DNA from: Helicobacter suis
GTDB lineage: Bacteria > Campylobacterota > Campylobacteria > Campylobacterales > Helicobacteraceae
Assembly: GCF_902196135.1 (NCBI RefSeq)
Contig: NZ_CABIKE010000002.1
Coordinates: 164,296 to 228,295, forward strand
Direction: 5' to 3'
Length of the DNA: 64,000 nt
Part shown: piece by piece, positions 17,606 to 26,624 of the stretch
Position numbering within the stretch: the stretch's first letter is position 1
Layout: every line of letters begins with the position of its first letter
Notes under the pieces: model-generated
Seen by the model: the letters and a program-made list of their open reading frames with translations, nothing else
Told to the model about the DNA's origin: nothing
The model's database searches: none
Program-made: the position numbers and the translations under genes

Positions 17606-18772
17606 ATGCAATCCCATAAAAGACTTTTTCAAACTATATCCACCCGTTTAGATCGCCTCATCTCTTTAAATGCCCATAACGAGCATAAAAATATCCATGC
17701 AGAACTAGCCAAAAAGGGGCTCAATCGGCGCGATTTTATGAAATGGGCTGGGGCAATGACAGCCACTCTAGCCTTGCCCGCAAGTTTTACCCCTCTAACG
17801 GCTAAGGCTGTGGAAGTAGCCAATCGCATGCCTGTTATTTGGCTACACATGGCCGAGTGTACCGGCTGTAGCGAGAGTTTGCTTAGAAGCGAAGATCCTA
17901 GCATTGATAGCATCATCTTTGATTATATCAATTTAGAATACCACGAGACTATTATGGTAGCTAGCGGGCATCAAGCCGATTACAGCTTAGAACAAGCCAT
18001 TACTAAGCACAGGGGCAATTATATTTTAATGGTAGAGGGAGGCATTCCACAGGGAACTGAATATTTCTTAACCGTGGGTGCAGAGGGGCGTACTGGAGCT
18101 GAGGAGTGCCGCAGGGCTGCAAAATATGCTAAGGCTATTTTAGCTATTGGGACATGTTCGAGCTTTGGAGGTGTGCAGGCGGCCTATCCAAACCCTTCTA
18201 ACGCACAGCCTCTAAGTAAAATCATTGATAAACCTATCATTAATGTACCCGGTTGCCCTCCTAGTGAAAAAAACATCGTGGGTTGTGTGCTTTATTTGAT
18301 CATGTTTGGGACTGCTCCGCGCCTAGATGCTTATAACCGCCCCACTTGGGCTTATGGACACCGCATCCATGATTTATGCGAACGGCGGGGGCATTTTGAT
18401 GCGGGTGAATTTGTACAACACTTTGGCGATGAAAATGCTAAAAATGGCTTTTGTCTTTATAAAGTGGGTTGTAAGGGACCTTATACCTTTAATAACTGCT
18501 CTAAACTGCGCTTTAACTCACACACCAACTGGCCTATTGGCGCTGGGCATGGGTGCATTGGGTGCTCTGAGCCTAATTTTTGGGATACCATGAGTCCTTT
18601 TGAAGAGCCTATTTCTAATCGCCTCATTACCCCGCTAAAAACTGCCTTTGGCGGAATAGGGGCAGATAAAGTAGCCGATAGTGTGGGCATTGTGGCCTTA
18701 AGTGCAGCTGGTATTGGCATTGCTATGCATGCTCTCATCTCTAGTTTTTCTAAAGATAAGCCGGTAGATTAA
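17606..18772 (+). CDS. hydA: Membrane-bound uptake [NiFe] hydrogenase, small subunit
   Basis: 388 residues from the ATG at 17606, which has AAAGGGA 4 bp upstream; an ATG 33 bp earlier has none. A twin-arginine signal is clear (RRDFMKWAGAMTATLALP, Arg pair at residues 41-42), so the folded subunit is exported with the large subunit. Cys ligands for the three Fe-S clusters are seen as ECTGCSES, GTCSSFGG, PGCPPSE, CERRGHF, GCKGPYTFNNC and GCIGC. A C-terminal hydrophobic helix anchors it in the membrane. It passes electrons from the NiFe site to HydC. Confidence 0.96.
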   Translation: MQSHKRLFQTISTRLDRLISLNAHNEHKNIHAELAKKGLNRRDFMKWAGAMTATLALPASFTPLTAKAVEVANRMPVIWLHMAECTGCSESLLRSEDPSIDSIIFDYINLEYHETIMVASGHQADYSLEQAITKHRGNYILMVEGGIPQGTEYFLTVGAEGRTGAEECRRAAKYAKAILAIGTCSSFGGVQAAYPNPSNAQPLSKIIDKPIINVPGCPPSEKNIVGCVLYLIMFGTAPRLDAYNRPTWAYGHRIHDLCERRGHFDAGEFVQHFGDENAKNGFCLYKVGCKGPYTFNNCSKLRFNSHTNWPIGAGHGCIGCSEPNFWDTMSPFEEPISNRLITPLKTAFGGIGADKVADSVGIVALSAAGIGIAMHALISSFSKDKPVD

Positions 18773-19197
18773 TGCAAGCGCTTTTTAAAATAGCTTACAG
18801 ACTAGGCTTAATAGCCCTCACACTCCCCCTTTTAGGAACTTCCATGCCACACATTAAAATCACCATCCACGAGCAAAGTTTACACGCCACTTTAGAGGAT
18901 AACCCCGCTACCCCTGCCTTAATTGCTAAAATGCCCTTTACAGTGCGCATGCAAAATTTATATGGCCGGGAACTAGTCCATCGCTTAGGAGCAGGAGCTT
19001 TGCCCACAGGGAAGTTACGCCATGATGCTTACAAAGTAGACGATTTAATTTATTGGCCACCTCAGGGGAGTTTAGTGATTTTATACAGGCAAAATGGCGA
19101 GATTTTTGAGCGCCAGCAACTAGGGCACATTACACAAGATGTGTCTACACTAGGGGGAATAAAAGATATTGAAGTAACTTTTAGTGTGGAACCGTGA
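18772..19197 (+). CDS. Cyclophilin-like-fold exported protein between hydA and hydB
   Basis: 141 residues, starting on the last base of the hydA stop (TAATG), so translationally coupled. An N-terminal hydrophobic leader (IAYRLGLIALTLPLLG) suggests export. The body (SLHATLEDNPATPALIAKMP, RELVHRLGAGALP, YWPPQGSLVILYRQ) matches the small cyclophilin-like proteins of prokaryotes, which have the fold but no proven prolyl isomerase activity. H. pylori has hydA and hydB adjacent, as I recall, so this gene is an insertion in a conserved operon. A role in hydrogenase assembly is only suggested by position. Confidence 0.75.
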   Translation: MQALFKIAYRLGLIALTLPLLGTSMPHIKITIHEQSLHATLEDNPATPALIAKMPFTVRMQNLYGRELVHRLGAGALPTGKLRHDAYKVDDLIYWPPQGSLVILYRQNGEIFERQQLGHITQDVSTLGGIKDIEVTFSVEP

Positions 19198-19239
19198 GAA
19201 AAGAGGCTTATGCAAAAATTTATCATAAAGGAGGCTTAA

Positions 19240-20988
19240 ATGGCTAAAAAAATCATCGTCGATCCTATCACGCGTATTGAGGGGCATTTGCGTATTGAGG
19301 TGGTGGTAGACGACCACAATGTAATCACCGATGCCTTCTCTTCCTCCACGCTTTTTAGAGGCCTTGAAACCATCATTAAAAACCGCGATCCACGCGATGC
19401 GGGTTTTATTGCCCAGCGCATTTGTGGGGTTTGTACTTACTCACACTATAAGGCTGGGGTGAGTGCGGTAGAAGACGCCCTAGGCATTGTGCCCCCTTTG
19501 AATGCACAACTCGTTAGGAGCATGATGAATATCGCGTTATTACTCCATGATCATGTGGTACATTTCTATACCCTGCATGGCCTAGATTGGTGCGATCTAC
19601 TCAGCGCTCTAAAGGCCGATCCTAAAAAAGCCAGCCAAATAGCTTTCCACTATAGCGATTATCCTCTAGGCACGGGAGCAGATGAGCTTAAAGAAGTGCA
19701 AAAACGGGTAGGTGATTTTGCTAAGCAGGGCGCACTTGGGCCCTTTAATAATGGCTATTATGGGCATGCTACTTATCACTTTAGCCCCGAGCAAAACCTC
19801 ATTGTACTTTCTCACTATTTAAAACTTTTGGCTATCCAAAGAGAGGCGGCTAAAATGACGGCTATTTTTGGGGCCAAACAACCCCACCCACAAAGTTTAA
19901 CCGTGGGCGGAATCACCTCTGTAATGGATGTGCTGGATCCCACTAGGCTAGGTGAGTGGAAAAGCAAGTTTGAAACGGTGAAAGATTTTGTAGAGCGGGC
20001 TTATTATGCAGATATTGTCATGGCAGCGGGTAGTTTTAATAAAGAGCAAAGCGTGCTAAAGGGTTGTGGGCTTAAAAATTTCATCGCCCATGAGGAGATT
20101 CTCTTGAGTAAAGACAAATACCTTTTAAGCTCAGGGGTGGTACTTAATGGCGATTTAAATACACTCCATAAAATTGATGAGAAATTGATCAAAGAGGAGG
20201 TTACCCATTCGTGGTATCAATATGAGGGTAAAGAAATCCAGTTACACCCTTATGATGGCCAAACTAACCCGCATTACACCGGTTTTAAAGACGGGCAAAG
20301 TGTGGGCATGGATGGCAAAATGGTAAATAGCAAGGTATTAGATACGCAAAATAAATACTCTTGGATCAAATCCCCTCGCTATAACGGCCTGCCTATGGAA
20401 GTGGGGCCTCTAGCCTCTTTAGTAGTGGGTCTAGCGGCTAAAAACCCCCACACCACCAAAGTCGCCAACCAATTTTTAAAAGATACCCACCTTCCTATAG
20501 AGGCTATTTTTAGTACGCTAGGGCGTACAGCCGCGCGTTGTTTGGAATCTAAAATTTTGGTAGAAAATGGCCTACAAACCCTTGATTCTCTAGTAGAAAA
20601 TCTCAAATCCGATCAAAGCACCTGTGCGCCCTACCATATTGATAAAAACAAAGAATATCAAGGGCGCTACATCGGGCAAGTACCTCGCGGCATGCTTAGC
20701 CACTGGGTGCGCATTAAAAACGGGGTGGTGGCTAATTATCAAGCGGTAGTGCCCTCTACTTGGAATGGAGGCGCTAGAGATAGCAAAGGCCAAAAGGGAC
20801 CCTATGAGATGAGTTTAATTGGCACTAAAATTGCTAATCTCACTCAGCCCCTAGAGATTATCCGCACCATCCACTCTTTTGATCCATGCATTGCCTGCTC
20901 GGTACACATGATAGATACGCAGGGTACAGATTTAGGCGATTTTAAAGTTGAACCTAGTTTTTTAAGGGGAGCCCATGGCAGAGTCTAA
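19240..20988 (+). CDS. hydB: Membrane-bound uptake [NiFe] hydrogenase, large subunit
   Basis: 582 residues. Both NiFe-binding Cys pairs are intact: FIAQRICGVCTYSH near residue 65 and FDPCIACSVH near the C-terminus. Maturation protease cleavage is expected after that His, removing a tail of about 26 residues (MIDTQGTDLGD...). That is longer than the roughly 15-residue tails of E. coli hydrogenases. A strong AAAGGAGG precedes the ATG. The gene overlaps hydC by 14 bp. It oxidises H2 produced by gut flora to feed the quinone pool. Confidence 0.97.
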   Translation: MAKKIIVDPITRIEGHLRIEVVVDDHNVITDAFSSSTLFRGLETIIKNRDPRDAGFIAQRICGVCTYSHYKAGVSAVEDALGIVPPLNAQLVRSMMNIALLLHDHVVHFYTLHGLDWCDLLSALKADPKKASQIAFHYSDYPLGTGADELKEVQKRVGDFAKQGALGPFNNGYYGHATYHFSPEQNLIVLSHYLKLLAIQREAAKMTAIFGAKQPHPQSLTVGGITSVMDVLDPTRLGEWKSKFETVKDFVERAYYADIVMAAGSFNKEQSVLKGCGLKNFIAHEEILLSKDKYLLSSGVVLNGDLNTLHKIDEKLIKEEVTHSWYQYEGKEIQLHPYDGQTNPHYTGFKDGQSVGMDGKMVNSKVLDTQNKYSWIKSPRYNGLPMEVGPLASLVVGLAAKNPHTTKVANQFLKDTHLPIEAIFSTLGRTAARCLESKILVENGLQTLDSLVENLKSDQSTCAPYHIDKNKEYQGRYIGQVPRGMLSHWVRIKNGVVANYQAVVPSTWNGGARDSKGQKGPYEMSLIGTKIANLTQPLEIIRTIHSFDPCIACSVHMIDTQGTDLGDFKVEPSFLRGAHGRV

Positions 20989-21649
20989 ATACCACGCTAT
21001 AAAAGAATTTTCCGGTTTAGTGCGCTTGTTTCACTGGGGGCGGGCTTTGGCGATCTTTTTGCTTTTGCCCACAGGATTTTACATTGCCTACCCCTTTTTA
21101 CAGCCCGGTTCAAGTGTTTATAGTGGCATGTATTTTTTGCAGGCCTATATCCGCAGTTTCCATGAGATGTTAGGCTTTTTCCTCATCGCCCTATCCCTCT
21201 TTCGTTTTTATCTCTTTTTCTTTGATAAAGAAAGCCGGAATGAACGCGCTTCTATCCGACATGTGGGGCGTCTTAGTGCATGGATTGATCAACTTAAGGT
21301 GTACTTTTGGATTGGTAAACATAAACACGCTAAGAGTACTTATAACCCCTTGCAATTTGTGGCCTACTTTTGTTTGTGTGTGCTACTTGTGATCATTTCT
21401 TTAAGCGGCATTGTACTTTATTATAATGTCTATCATAATGGCTTAGGTAAGATACTTGGGCATAGCTTTAAATGGTTTGAAGTGCTTTGTGGCGGGCTTT
21501 CTAATGTGCGCTATATCCACCATTTAGCCACATGGGGGATTTTACTTTTTATCCCTGTACATGTCTACATGGTATTTTACAATTCAGTCAAATTCCCAAA
21601 TGGGGGCGCGGATTCTATCATCTCTGGTATCCGCTATGTGAAAGATTGA
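20975..21649 (+). CDS. hydC: Hydrogenase cytochrome b subunit
   Basis: 224 residues with about four membrane helices and the His ligands expected for two b haems (FSGLVRLFHWGRAL, SFHEMLGFFL, RYIHHLATWGILLFIPVHVYMVFY). It takes electrons from HydA to menaquinone. The start lies within the hydB 3' end, and GGGAG is upstream. The stop TGA is followed after 1 bp by the proposed hydD start. Confidence 0.95.
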   Translation: MAESKYHAIKEFSGLVRLFHWGRALAIFLLLPTGFYIAYPFLQPGSSVYSGMYFLQAYIRSFHEMLGFFLIALSLFRFYLFFFDKESRNERASIRHVGRLSAWIDQLKVYFWIGKHKHAKSTYNPLQFVAYFCLCVLLVIISLSGIVLYYNVYHNGLGKILGHSFKWFEVLCGGLSNVRYIHHLATWGILLFIPVHVYMVFYNSVKFPNGGADSIISGIRYVKD

Positions 21650-21650
21650 T

Positions 21651-22178
21651 CTGAAAATTTTAGTTCTTGGCATTGGCAATATTTTACTAGGCGATGAGGG
21701 GGTGGGGGTGCATTTATGCCATTTTTTAAAACACAACTATTATTTTAATCCCCCCATTGATTGCCTTGATGGTGGCACTCTAGCCCAAGCGCTTATCCCC
21801 TTTATTGTGGAGTATGAGCGCGTACTGCTCTTAGATTGCGTAGATGTGAAAGACGCGCAAGTAGGCGAGGTGTTTTGTTTTGATTTTAATAAACTCCCTG
21901 AAAATATCTCTTGGGCAGGTAGTGCACACGAGGTAGAGATGCTGCAGACCCTTAAACTAACCGCTCTTGTAGGGGATCTGCCCCCCACAACCATTATTGG
22001 CCTGATACCCTCTTTAGCCCTAGAAACCACCTTTGAGCTCTCAAATGCCCTTCTTAAAGGAACACAGATCGCTTTGCAAAAAGCTTTAGAAATTTTAAAA
22101 AGCTGGGGCGTACACGCACAATTAAAGCCTAAACCTTTAGATTTGCAAGAGTTAGCCTATTTGTCTTATAAATTATGA
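21651..22178 (+). CDS. hydD: Hydrogenase maturation endopeptidase, non-standard start
   Basis: 175 residues if started at CTG 21651. The family signature (KILVLGIGNILLGDEGVGVH) begins directly after that codon, and its Glu is the nickel-sensing residue of HyaD/HybD proteases. In this frame there is a stop at 21639-21641 and no ATG, GTG or TTG before the motif. The first standard start (GTG 21702) would delete the active-site motif. CTG at 21651, or ATT at 21645, is therefore the best start, with translation probably coupled to hydC. The product trims the HydB C-terminus. It overlaps hydE by 4 bp. Confidence 0.85.
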   Translation: MKILVLGIGNILLGDEGVGVHLCHFLKHNYYFNPPIDCLDGGTLAQALIPFIVEYERVLLLDCVDVKDAQVGEVFCFDFNKLPENISWAGSAHEVEMLQTLKLTALVGDLPPTTIIGLIPSLALETTFELSNALLKGTQIALQKALEILKSWGVHAQLKPKPLDLQELAYLSYKL

Positions 22179-23680
22179 CCTTTGCCTTCTATTTTGTTAT
22201 ATTAGATACCTCTCTTCTAGAAGTTTTTGATCGCTTTTTAGCTTTCCATGCCTCTATACTTTGCCTTCCTTATGCCTCTATTTTGCAAGATAAAAACTAT
22301 TCTTTTTATATCAAGGCTACAGAGAATAAAGCCCAAGATTTTGCCACTTTGCTTAGCCAAAGACTACCCGCCTCTTTGGGTTTTAGTTTTGTTAAAGTAG
22401 AGGCGCTTAATTTAGAATGCAAATGGCAAAGTGAAAAACCTTTAGAGCCAAAAATAGATGTATTAAAATGGCAGGCTTTTTTAGAGGGGGAGGTTTGGGA
22501 GGGTGCTATTTTGCATTTGAGCTATCAAGGTGTGCCTTTTGCATTAAGCGATCTTAAACCCACTCTTTTAGAGATCGCACACACCCTTAAGCAAGGCCAA
22601 GAGGTGTGTTTTTCTACTTGCAGAGGGCTTAAAGCCTTAAGCCTAAAACCAAGTAAGCGGGTTATGTTTGCTAATTTAAATAGTTTACTTAGTCTTACGC
22701 GCATAGATAAAACAAGCGCACAGACTCTAGCTAGCTATGAAAAACCTAGTATGTGGGTTTGCCCTAAAGAGATTTTTAAACAAGAGCTCTTATTAGCTCA
22801 AAGCGATCAAATCTTAGCCAGTTTGCCCTTTGATCCCTTGCTTGGCCTTTTAGGGAAGTTTTTACACGCGCTAGAAATGCCCTATATTTTTATGCATGAG
22901 AGTAAAAAAGAGGCGCATTTAAGCTACCAATGTTTAGATACCTACCCCAAAGATGTAACTATCACCCCTTCTAAAAAAGGCGTTATTCTTTGGCATGGAC
23001 AACACAGCTTAAAACATGCCATGCAGGCCTTAGAAGAAGAGCGCCATGTGCTAATCCATCTTAGTTTTGAAGAACCTAGTTGTTTTTGGATTAAAGAGGG
23101 GAATTATAAGCATCTTTTGCATTTGCAGATAGATACTTCACTCCCCTCTATTTTAAAACGCATCCAGCAAGAGCCTAAGGGCGCTTCACTCTATAAAAAC
23201 TACAAAAAAGAGTTTAAAACCCTGTGTGAGACACTCGAACAAATCCCGCCATCAGAGCCTAGTGAAAACCTATTAGATCTTTTAGGGGTGCTTTCTCAGA
23301 TTTTAGGTTTAAGCTCTTTAAATAATAGCGCGCTTGTCTTTGCGCATGCTAGGGCTTTTTTGCGCCATAAAGGCCCGCGTATTGATTTTAAGATAACAGA
23401 GCGCTATAAAAAGCTTTATTTAGACGATCTAGCCCCCCTAAAAACGGCTATGAGTTTTCATTTAGCTGGGGTAGAAGATGCAACTTTATGCTTTGGAGTG
23501 CTTGATTCTTTAGCTGAGTTTTTGGGCAATTTTATTTATGATACTTATCTTAATTTTAGTGTGAATCAAGTGTGTTTGTGTGGCGATGTGTTTTTAGAAA
23601 AGGTGTTTTTAGATTTATGCGTGGGCTATTTTCCTAAGGAGTGTACTTACCTATGGCCTTCCTTTGAAAATCCATGCTAG
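22175..23680 (+). CDS. hydE: HydE, hydrogenase-operon protein
   Basis: 501 residues, last gene of the operon, starting in the ATGA overlap with hydD. It has no membrane segment and no motif I can assign. Visible blocks are LSYQGVPFALSDLKPTLLEIAHTL and LYKNYKKEFKTLCETLEQI, and the C-terminal half contains KGPRIDFKI..LYLDDLAPLKTAMSFHLAGV. In H. pylori the gene in this place (HP0635) is called hydE and is needed for the membrane hydrogenase; its biochemical role is not established. Assignment is by position and size. Confidence 0.75.
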   Translation: MTFAFYFVILDTSLLEVFDRFLAFHASILCLPYASILQDKNYSFYIKATENKAQDFATLLSQRLPASLGFSFVKVEALNLECKWQSEKPLEPKIDVLKWQAFLEGEVWEGAILHLSYQGVPFALSDLKPTLLEIAHTLKQGQEVCFSTCRGLKALSLKPSKRVMFANLNSLLSLTRIDKTSAQTLASYEKPSMWVCPKEIFKQELLLAQSDQILASLPFDPLLGLLGKFLHALEMPYIFMHESKKEAHLSYQCLDTYPKDVTITPSKKGVILWHGQHSLKHAMQALEEERHVLIHLSFEEPSCFWIKEGNYKHLLHLQIDTSLPSILKRIQQEPKGASLYKNYKKEFKTLCETLEQIPPSEPSENLLDLLGVLSQILGLSSLNNSALVFAHARAFLRHKGPRIDFKITERYKKLYLDDLAPLKTAMSFHLAGVEDATLCFGVLDSLAEFLGNFIYDTYLNFSVNQVCLCGDVFLEKVFLDLCVGYFPKECTYLWPSFENPC

Positions 23681-23689
23681 AATGAACAA

Positions 23690-24724
23690 ATGCAAAAGAA
23701 AGATAAAATTTATGTCGCGGGGCATTTAGGATTAGTAGGGCGCGCGTTAGTGGCGTGCTTGCAAAATCAGGGCTATACAAATTTGATTTTAAGAACCCAT
23801 GCAGAATTAGATTTAACCAGACAAAGCGCAGTAGAGGCGTTTTTCAAACAGGAACGCCCCGATGTGGTGATTTTAGCTGCTGCCAAAGTGGGGGGGATTT
23901 TAGCCAATAACACCTACAAGGCAGATTTTATTTATCAAAATTTAGCAATCCAAACCAATATAATTCATTGTGCTTACCAATATGGAGTTAAAAAACTCTT
24001 ATTCTTAGGTTCAACTTGTATTTATCCCAAAGAAAGCCCCCAACCTATTAAAGAAGAATATTTACTCAGTAGCGCCTTAGAACCCACTAATGAATCTTAT
24101 GCCATCGCTAAAATTGCCGGGTTAAAGATGTGTGAGGCATACAATGCCCAGTATAAAACAAATTTTATTAGTGCAATGCCCACTAATCTTTATGGCCCCT
24201 TTGATAACTTTGATTTACAAAGTGCCCATGTCTTACCTGCCCTGTTAAGAAAAATATACCTAGCACGCCTTTTAGAGCAAGGGCATATGAATCTAGTACT
24301 ACAAGATTTGCAAGTTTCTAGCCCTCAAGAAGGATTAACCATTTTAGAAAAATATACCATTAGTGCAGAGACTGTAGGCATTTGGGGAAGTGGCAAGCCT
24401 AGACGCGAATTTTTACACACTAGCGATTTAGCGCGCGCTTGCGTGTTTTTATTAGAGCATCAAAAAGCCACCCCTATGCACAATCATACTAATATTGGTA
24501 CAGGAGAGGATATTAGCATTCAAGATTTAGCCATGATGATTAAAAACATTGTTGGTTTTAAAGGCGCGTTGGTTTTTGATCACAGCAAACCCGATGGCAC
24601 TTTATACAAGTGTAGCGATGTGAGTAAAATCACGCATTTAGGATGGAAAGCCTGTATAGGATTAGAAAAGGGGATTAAAGATCTTTATTTGTGGTATCAA
24701 AACAAACAAACCCCCAAAAGTTAA
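23690..24724 (+). CDS. fcl: GDP-L-fucose synthase
   Basis: 344 residues, extended SDR. It has the cofactor loop GHLGLVGRAL, AAAKVGGILANN, the catalytic Ser in LGSTCIYPKE and the Tyr/Lys pair in ESYAIAKIAG. A stretch of about 40 residues between the substrate loop and GIWGSGKPRREFLH is longer than in E. coli WcaG. It makes GDP-fucose from the 4-keto-6-deoxymannose intermediate for fucosylated LPS or Lewis-type antigens. GDP-mannose dehydratase is not in the window. TGCTAGAAT (23675-23683) lies 6 bp before the ATG, so a leaderless transcript is possible. Confidence 0.93.
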   Translation: MQKKDKIYVAGHLGLVGRALVACLQNQGYTNLILRTHAELDLTRQSAVEAFFKQERPDVVILAAAKVGGILANNTYKADFIYQNLAIQTNIIHCAYQYGVKKLLFLGSTCIYPKESPQPIKEEYLLSSALEPTNESYAIAKIAGLKMCEAYNAQYKTNFISAMPTNLYGPFDNFDLQSAHVLPALLRKIYLARLLEQGHMNLVLQDLQVSSPQEGLTILEKYTISAETVGIWGSGKPRREFLHTSDLARACVFLLEHQKATPMHNHTNIGTGEDISIQDLAMMIKNIVGFKGALVFDHSKPDGTLYKCSDVSKITHLGWKACIGLEKGIKDLYLWYQNKQTPKS

Positions 24725-24789
24725 GTCTTTATCCATTTTAAATAGTTGATAAGTTACTTGTAGTTTTTCTAAGCGCATGGTAATTTGGC

Positions 24790-24884
24790 TTAATCTTGCT
24801 TAAGCTTTTGGGTGCAAAACTCTAAATCTTTCTCTAGCCTCTCAGTATAGATCAACAACTCTTCTAAATAATCCAAAAGTACAG
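24790..24884 (-). pseudogene. C-terminal coding remnant, unrecognised
   Basis: On the minus strand a frame of about 31 codons ends in TAA at 24790. It reads as a typical amphipathic coiled-coil tail (VLLDYLEELLIYTERLEKD..KLKQD). Nothing upstream continues it. It resembles the helical ends of restriction specificity subunits or similar coiled-coil proteins, but is too short to name. Confidence 0.35.
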
Positions 24885-24929
24885 GCTTTTAGGCGGTCTC
24901 TTGGATTTAACAATGTTACATTTGATGGG

Positions 24930-25136
24930 GATATAAACCCTTTGGTAGGCTATACGAGGGGTTAGAATCTTTAGTGGTTACTAGTGATTCTGTTATTTAT
25001 CCTTACAAAAAGTTTTTCTCCCAAAGGAGATTATCTAAAAAACTAAAAGGTTCTTGCAATAGAAAAAACAAGTAAAGAAAGTGGCTAGAATTCACACTTC
25101 TATCAGGAATAGCAGAGAGGACTATAGGTATGCTAG
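24930..25136 (+). pseudogene. IS200/IS605-family TnpB remnant
   Basis: Translation in two frames gives pieces typical of the TnpB core: GLESLVVTSDSVIYPYKKFF (24959 on), RRLSKKLKGSCNRKNK, then after a frameshift KKVARIHTSIRNSREDYRYA ending at a stop. In intact TnpB these are the RuvC-I strand and the following helical linker. No TnpA, hairpin ends or omega-RNA-like end was recognised. It is an old, non-functional fragment. Confidence 0.7.
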
Positions 25137-25214
25137 ATGATAGGCATGCAATCAAGGTAGATAAAACTAGGGTAGGGAAACCCCCGAAGTTACGCTTGTG
25201 AAAGATTCCTCTAG

Positions 25215-26277
25215 AAGTATTTATTTAAAAGAATCCAAAAAGATACTTATCGTGGTCTACACTTATCACAGCATAATCGCTACACCCAAGAAGTTATTAT
25301 TGCTATTCTAAGAGTTTTAAAAGAAACTTTAGAAAATAATAAAATTTCACACTTAAGAATTAGAACCACAGACTTATCCAAGAGACCTACTAACACCCAT
25401 GAGGAATCTCTATACGCACAGATGACCACCCAATTATCACGCACTCTAGGCAGAATCACCCAAGATAGCTTGCGTAAAAATATTTTTGTAGACATGGAAA
25501 GAATGGGCTTGATTTGTAGATTTAATAAGGAATTAAAATTAAAACCAGTAGGAGAACACCACATAACTTATTATGTCAATCTTAGCCCACTTGGGGAAAA
25601 AACTTTTACAGGCTTCTTTACAAAAACCACCTAATCCATTTGTATTAAGCAGACTGTGGACAGATGCGCTCACAAATTTGCATGGAGGGTTTGAAAATAC
25701 GCTGTATGCCTTAATGCTTGAACTTAGCCACCACAATATCTCAAGTATCAGCCTAGAGGAATTTGCCTTCTTTATTTCAGATATTGAGAATAATCAAGCG
25801 TATATTGTGAATTTGATTTGTGAGTTTAGGGCTTTGTCTAAATTTCAAAGAGAGCAGATTGTGGAGTGTATTAAAAAATACGCCAATCCAAAGGGGAATG
25901 ATATTTATAAGGGACTTGATAAAACAGCTCTTAGGGACTACCATAACTGGATTAATGAAGCCCAACAGATGTTTATGTTGCTCAAAGATAGCGTGTTATT
26001 TGGCATGGGTGATAAACGCAAGGGGGAGCTAAATTTGAGAGTGGGGGATATGGGACTTATTAAAGACAAAACCAAATTAAAGCGATCGCAAGCAGAAAAA
26101 GAGGAGTATTTTAAGCGACATAAAATCAATAAGCAGGCCATGCATAAAAGTGGGTTTGAACTGATTGTGCCATTAGCTCTAGCTAGAGATCAAAATGAGT
26201 TTTCTGTTTTAGATCGCTGGCAAAATATGATTTTAATTGACGGCTACAAGCATGCCCAAATCTCTCAAAATTGTTAA
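25215..26277 (+). pseudogene. Frameshifted gene, possibly a restriction endonuclease
   Basis: One frame is open from 25215 to 25634 (including LSQHNRYTQEVIIAILRVL and TLGRITQDSLRKNIFVDMER). The +1 frame continues it from about 25602 to 26277. The join is at an A6 run (25597-25602), where loss of one A would fuse the two parts into a protein of about 350 residues. The start codon is also unclear (stop at 25212). I do not recognise the family. The helical winged-helix-like N-terminus and the position beside mobile debris suggest a type II restriction enzyme, but this is a guess. Confidence 0.5.
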
Positions 26278-26376
26278 TTGCGTATTTGATCTCAATATTT
26301 TATATGGGTTTTAAAAAACCTAACCCACCCCTAAAAACCTCTAGGAGTGAAAAGCCCCCAAAACACTAACTTAAAA

Positions 26377-26511
26377 CTACTTTTGCTCAGGTTGCCAAAT
26401 GGTCTTTTCAGAGGGGGTATAATCTTTCTCGTCCTCTAAAATTTGCTTTTTACTCTCTGCACAGGCCGTCAGTAACGCCACTACAATCCCAATCGCCAGT
26501 AACAAGCGCAT
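26377..26511 (-). CDS. Small lipoprotein, 44 residues
   Basis: The ATG at 26511 has AAAGGG 6 bp upstream. The product has a signal (MRLLLAIGIVVALLTAC) whose lipobox LLTAC puts the lipidated Cys at residue 17, followed by only 27 charged residues ending TIWQPEQK. Small lipoproteins of this form are common in Helicobacter. The function is unknown. It stands alone between the pseudogene and mutY. Confidence 0.65.
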   Translation of the reverse strand: MRLLLAIGIVVALLTACAESKKQILEDEKDYTPSEKTIWQPEQK

Positions 26512-26624
26512 TTATACCCTTTAATTTTAAATTAAAGGTGTATTATAAACCCCTAATGTTAAAAGTCCATAAAAACCCACATCCAATAATGCCAAAGATC
26601 AACCCATAACTTTGTAAACTCTAC

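Noticed and set aside
23675..23690. hydE and fucose synthase as one operon
   Set aside because: The spacing (9 bp) would allow it, but a -10-like TAGAAT at the junction and unrelated functions make a separate start more likely.
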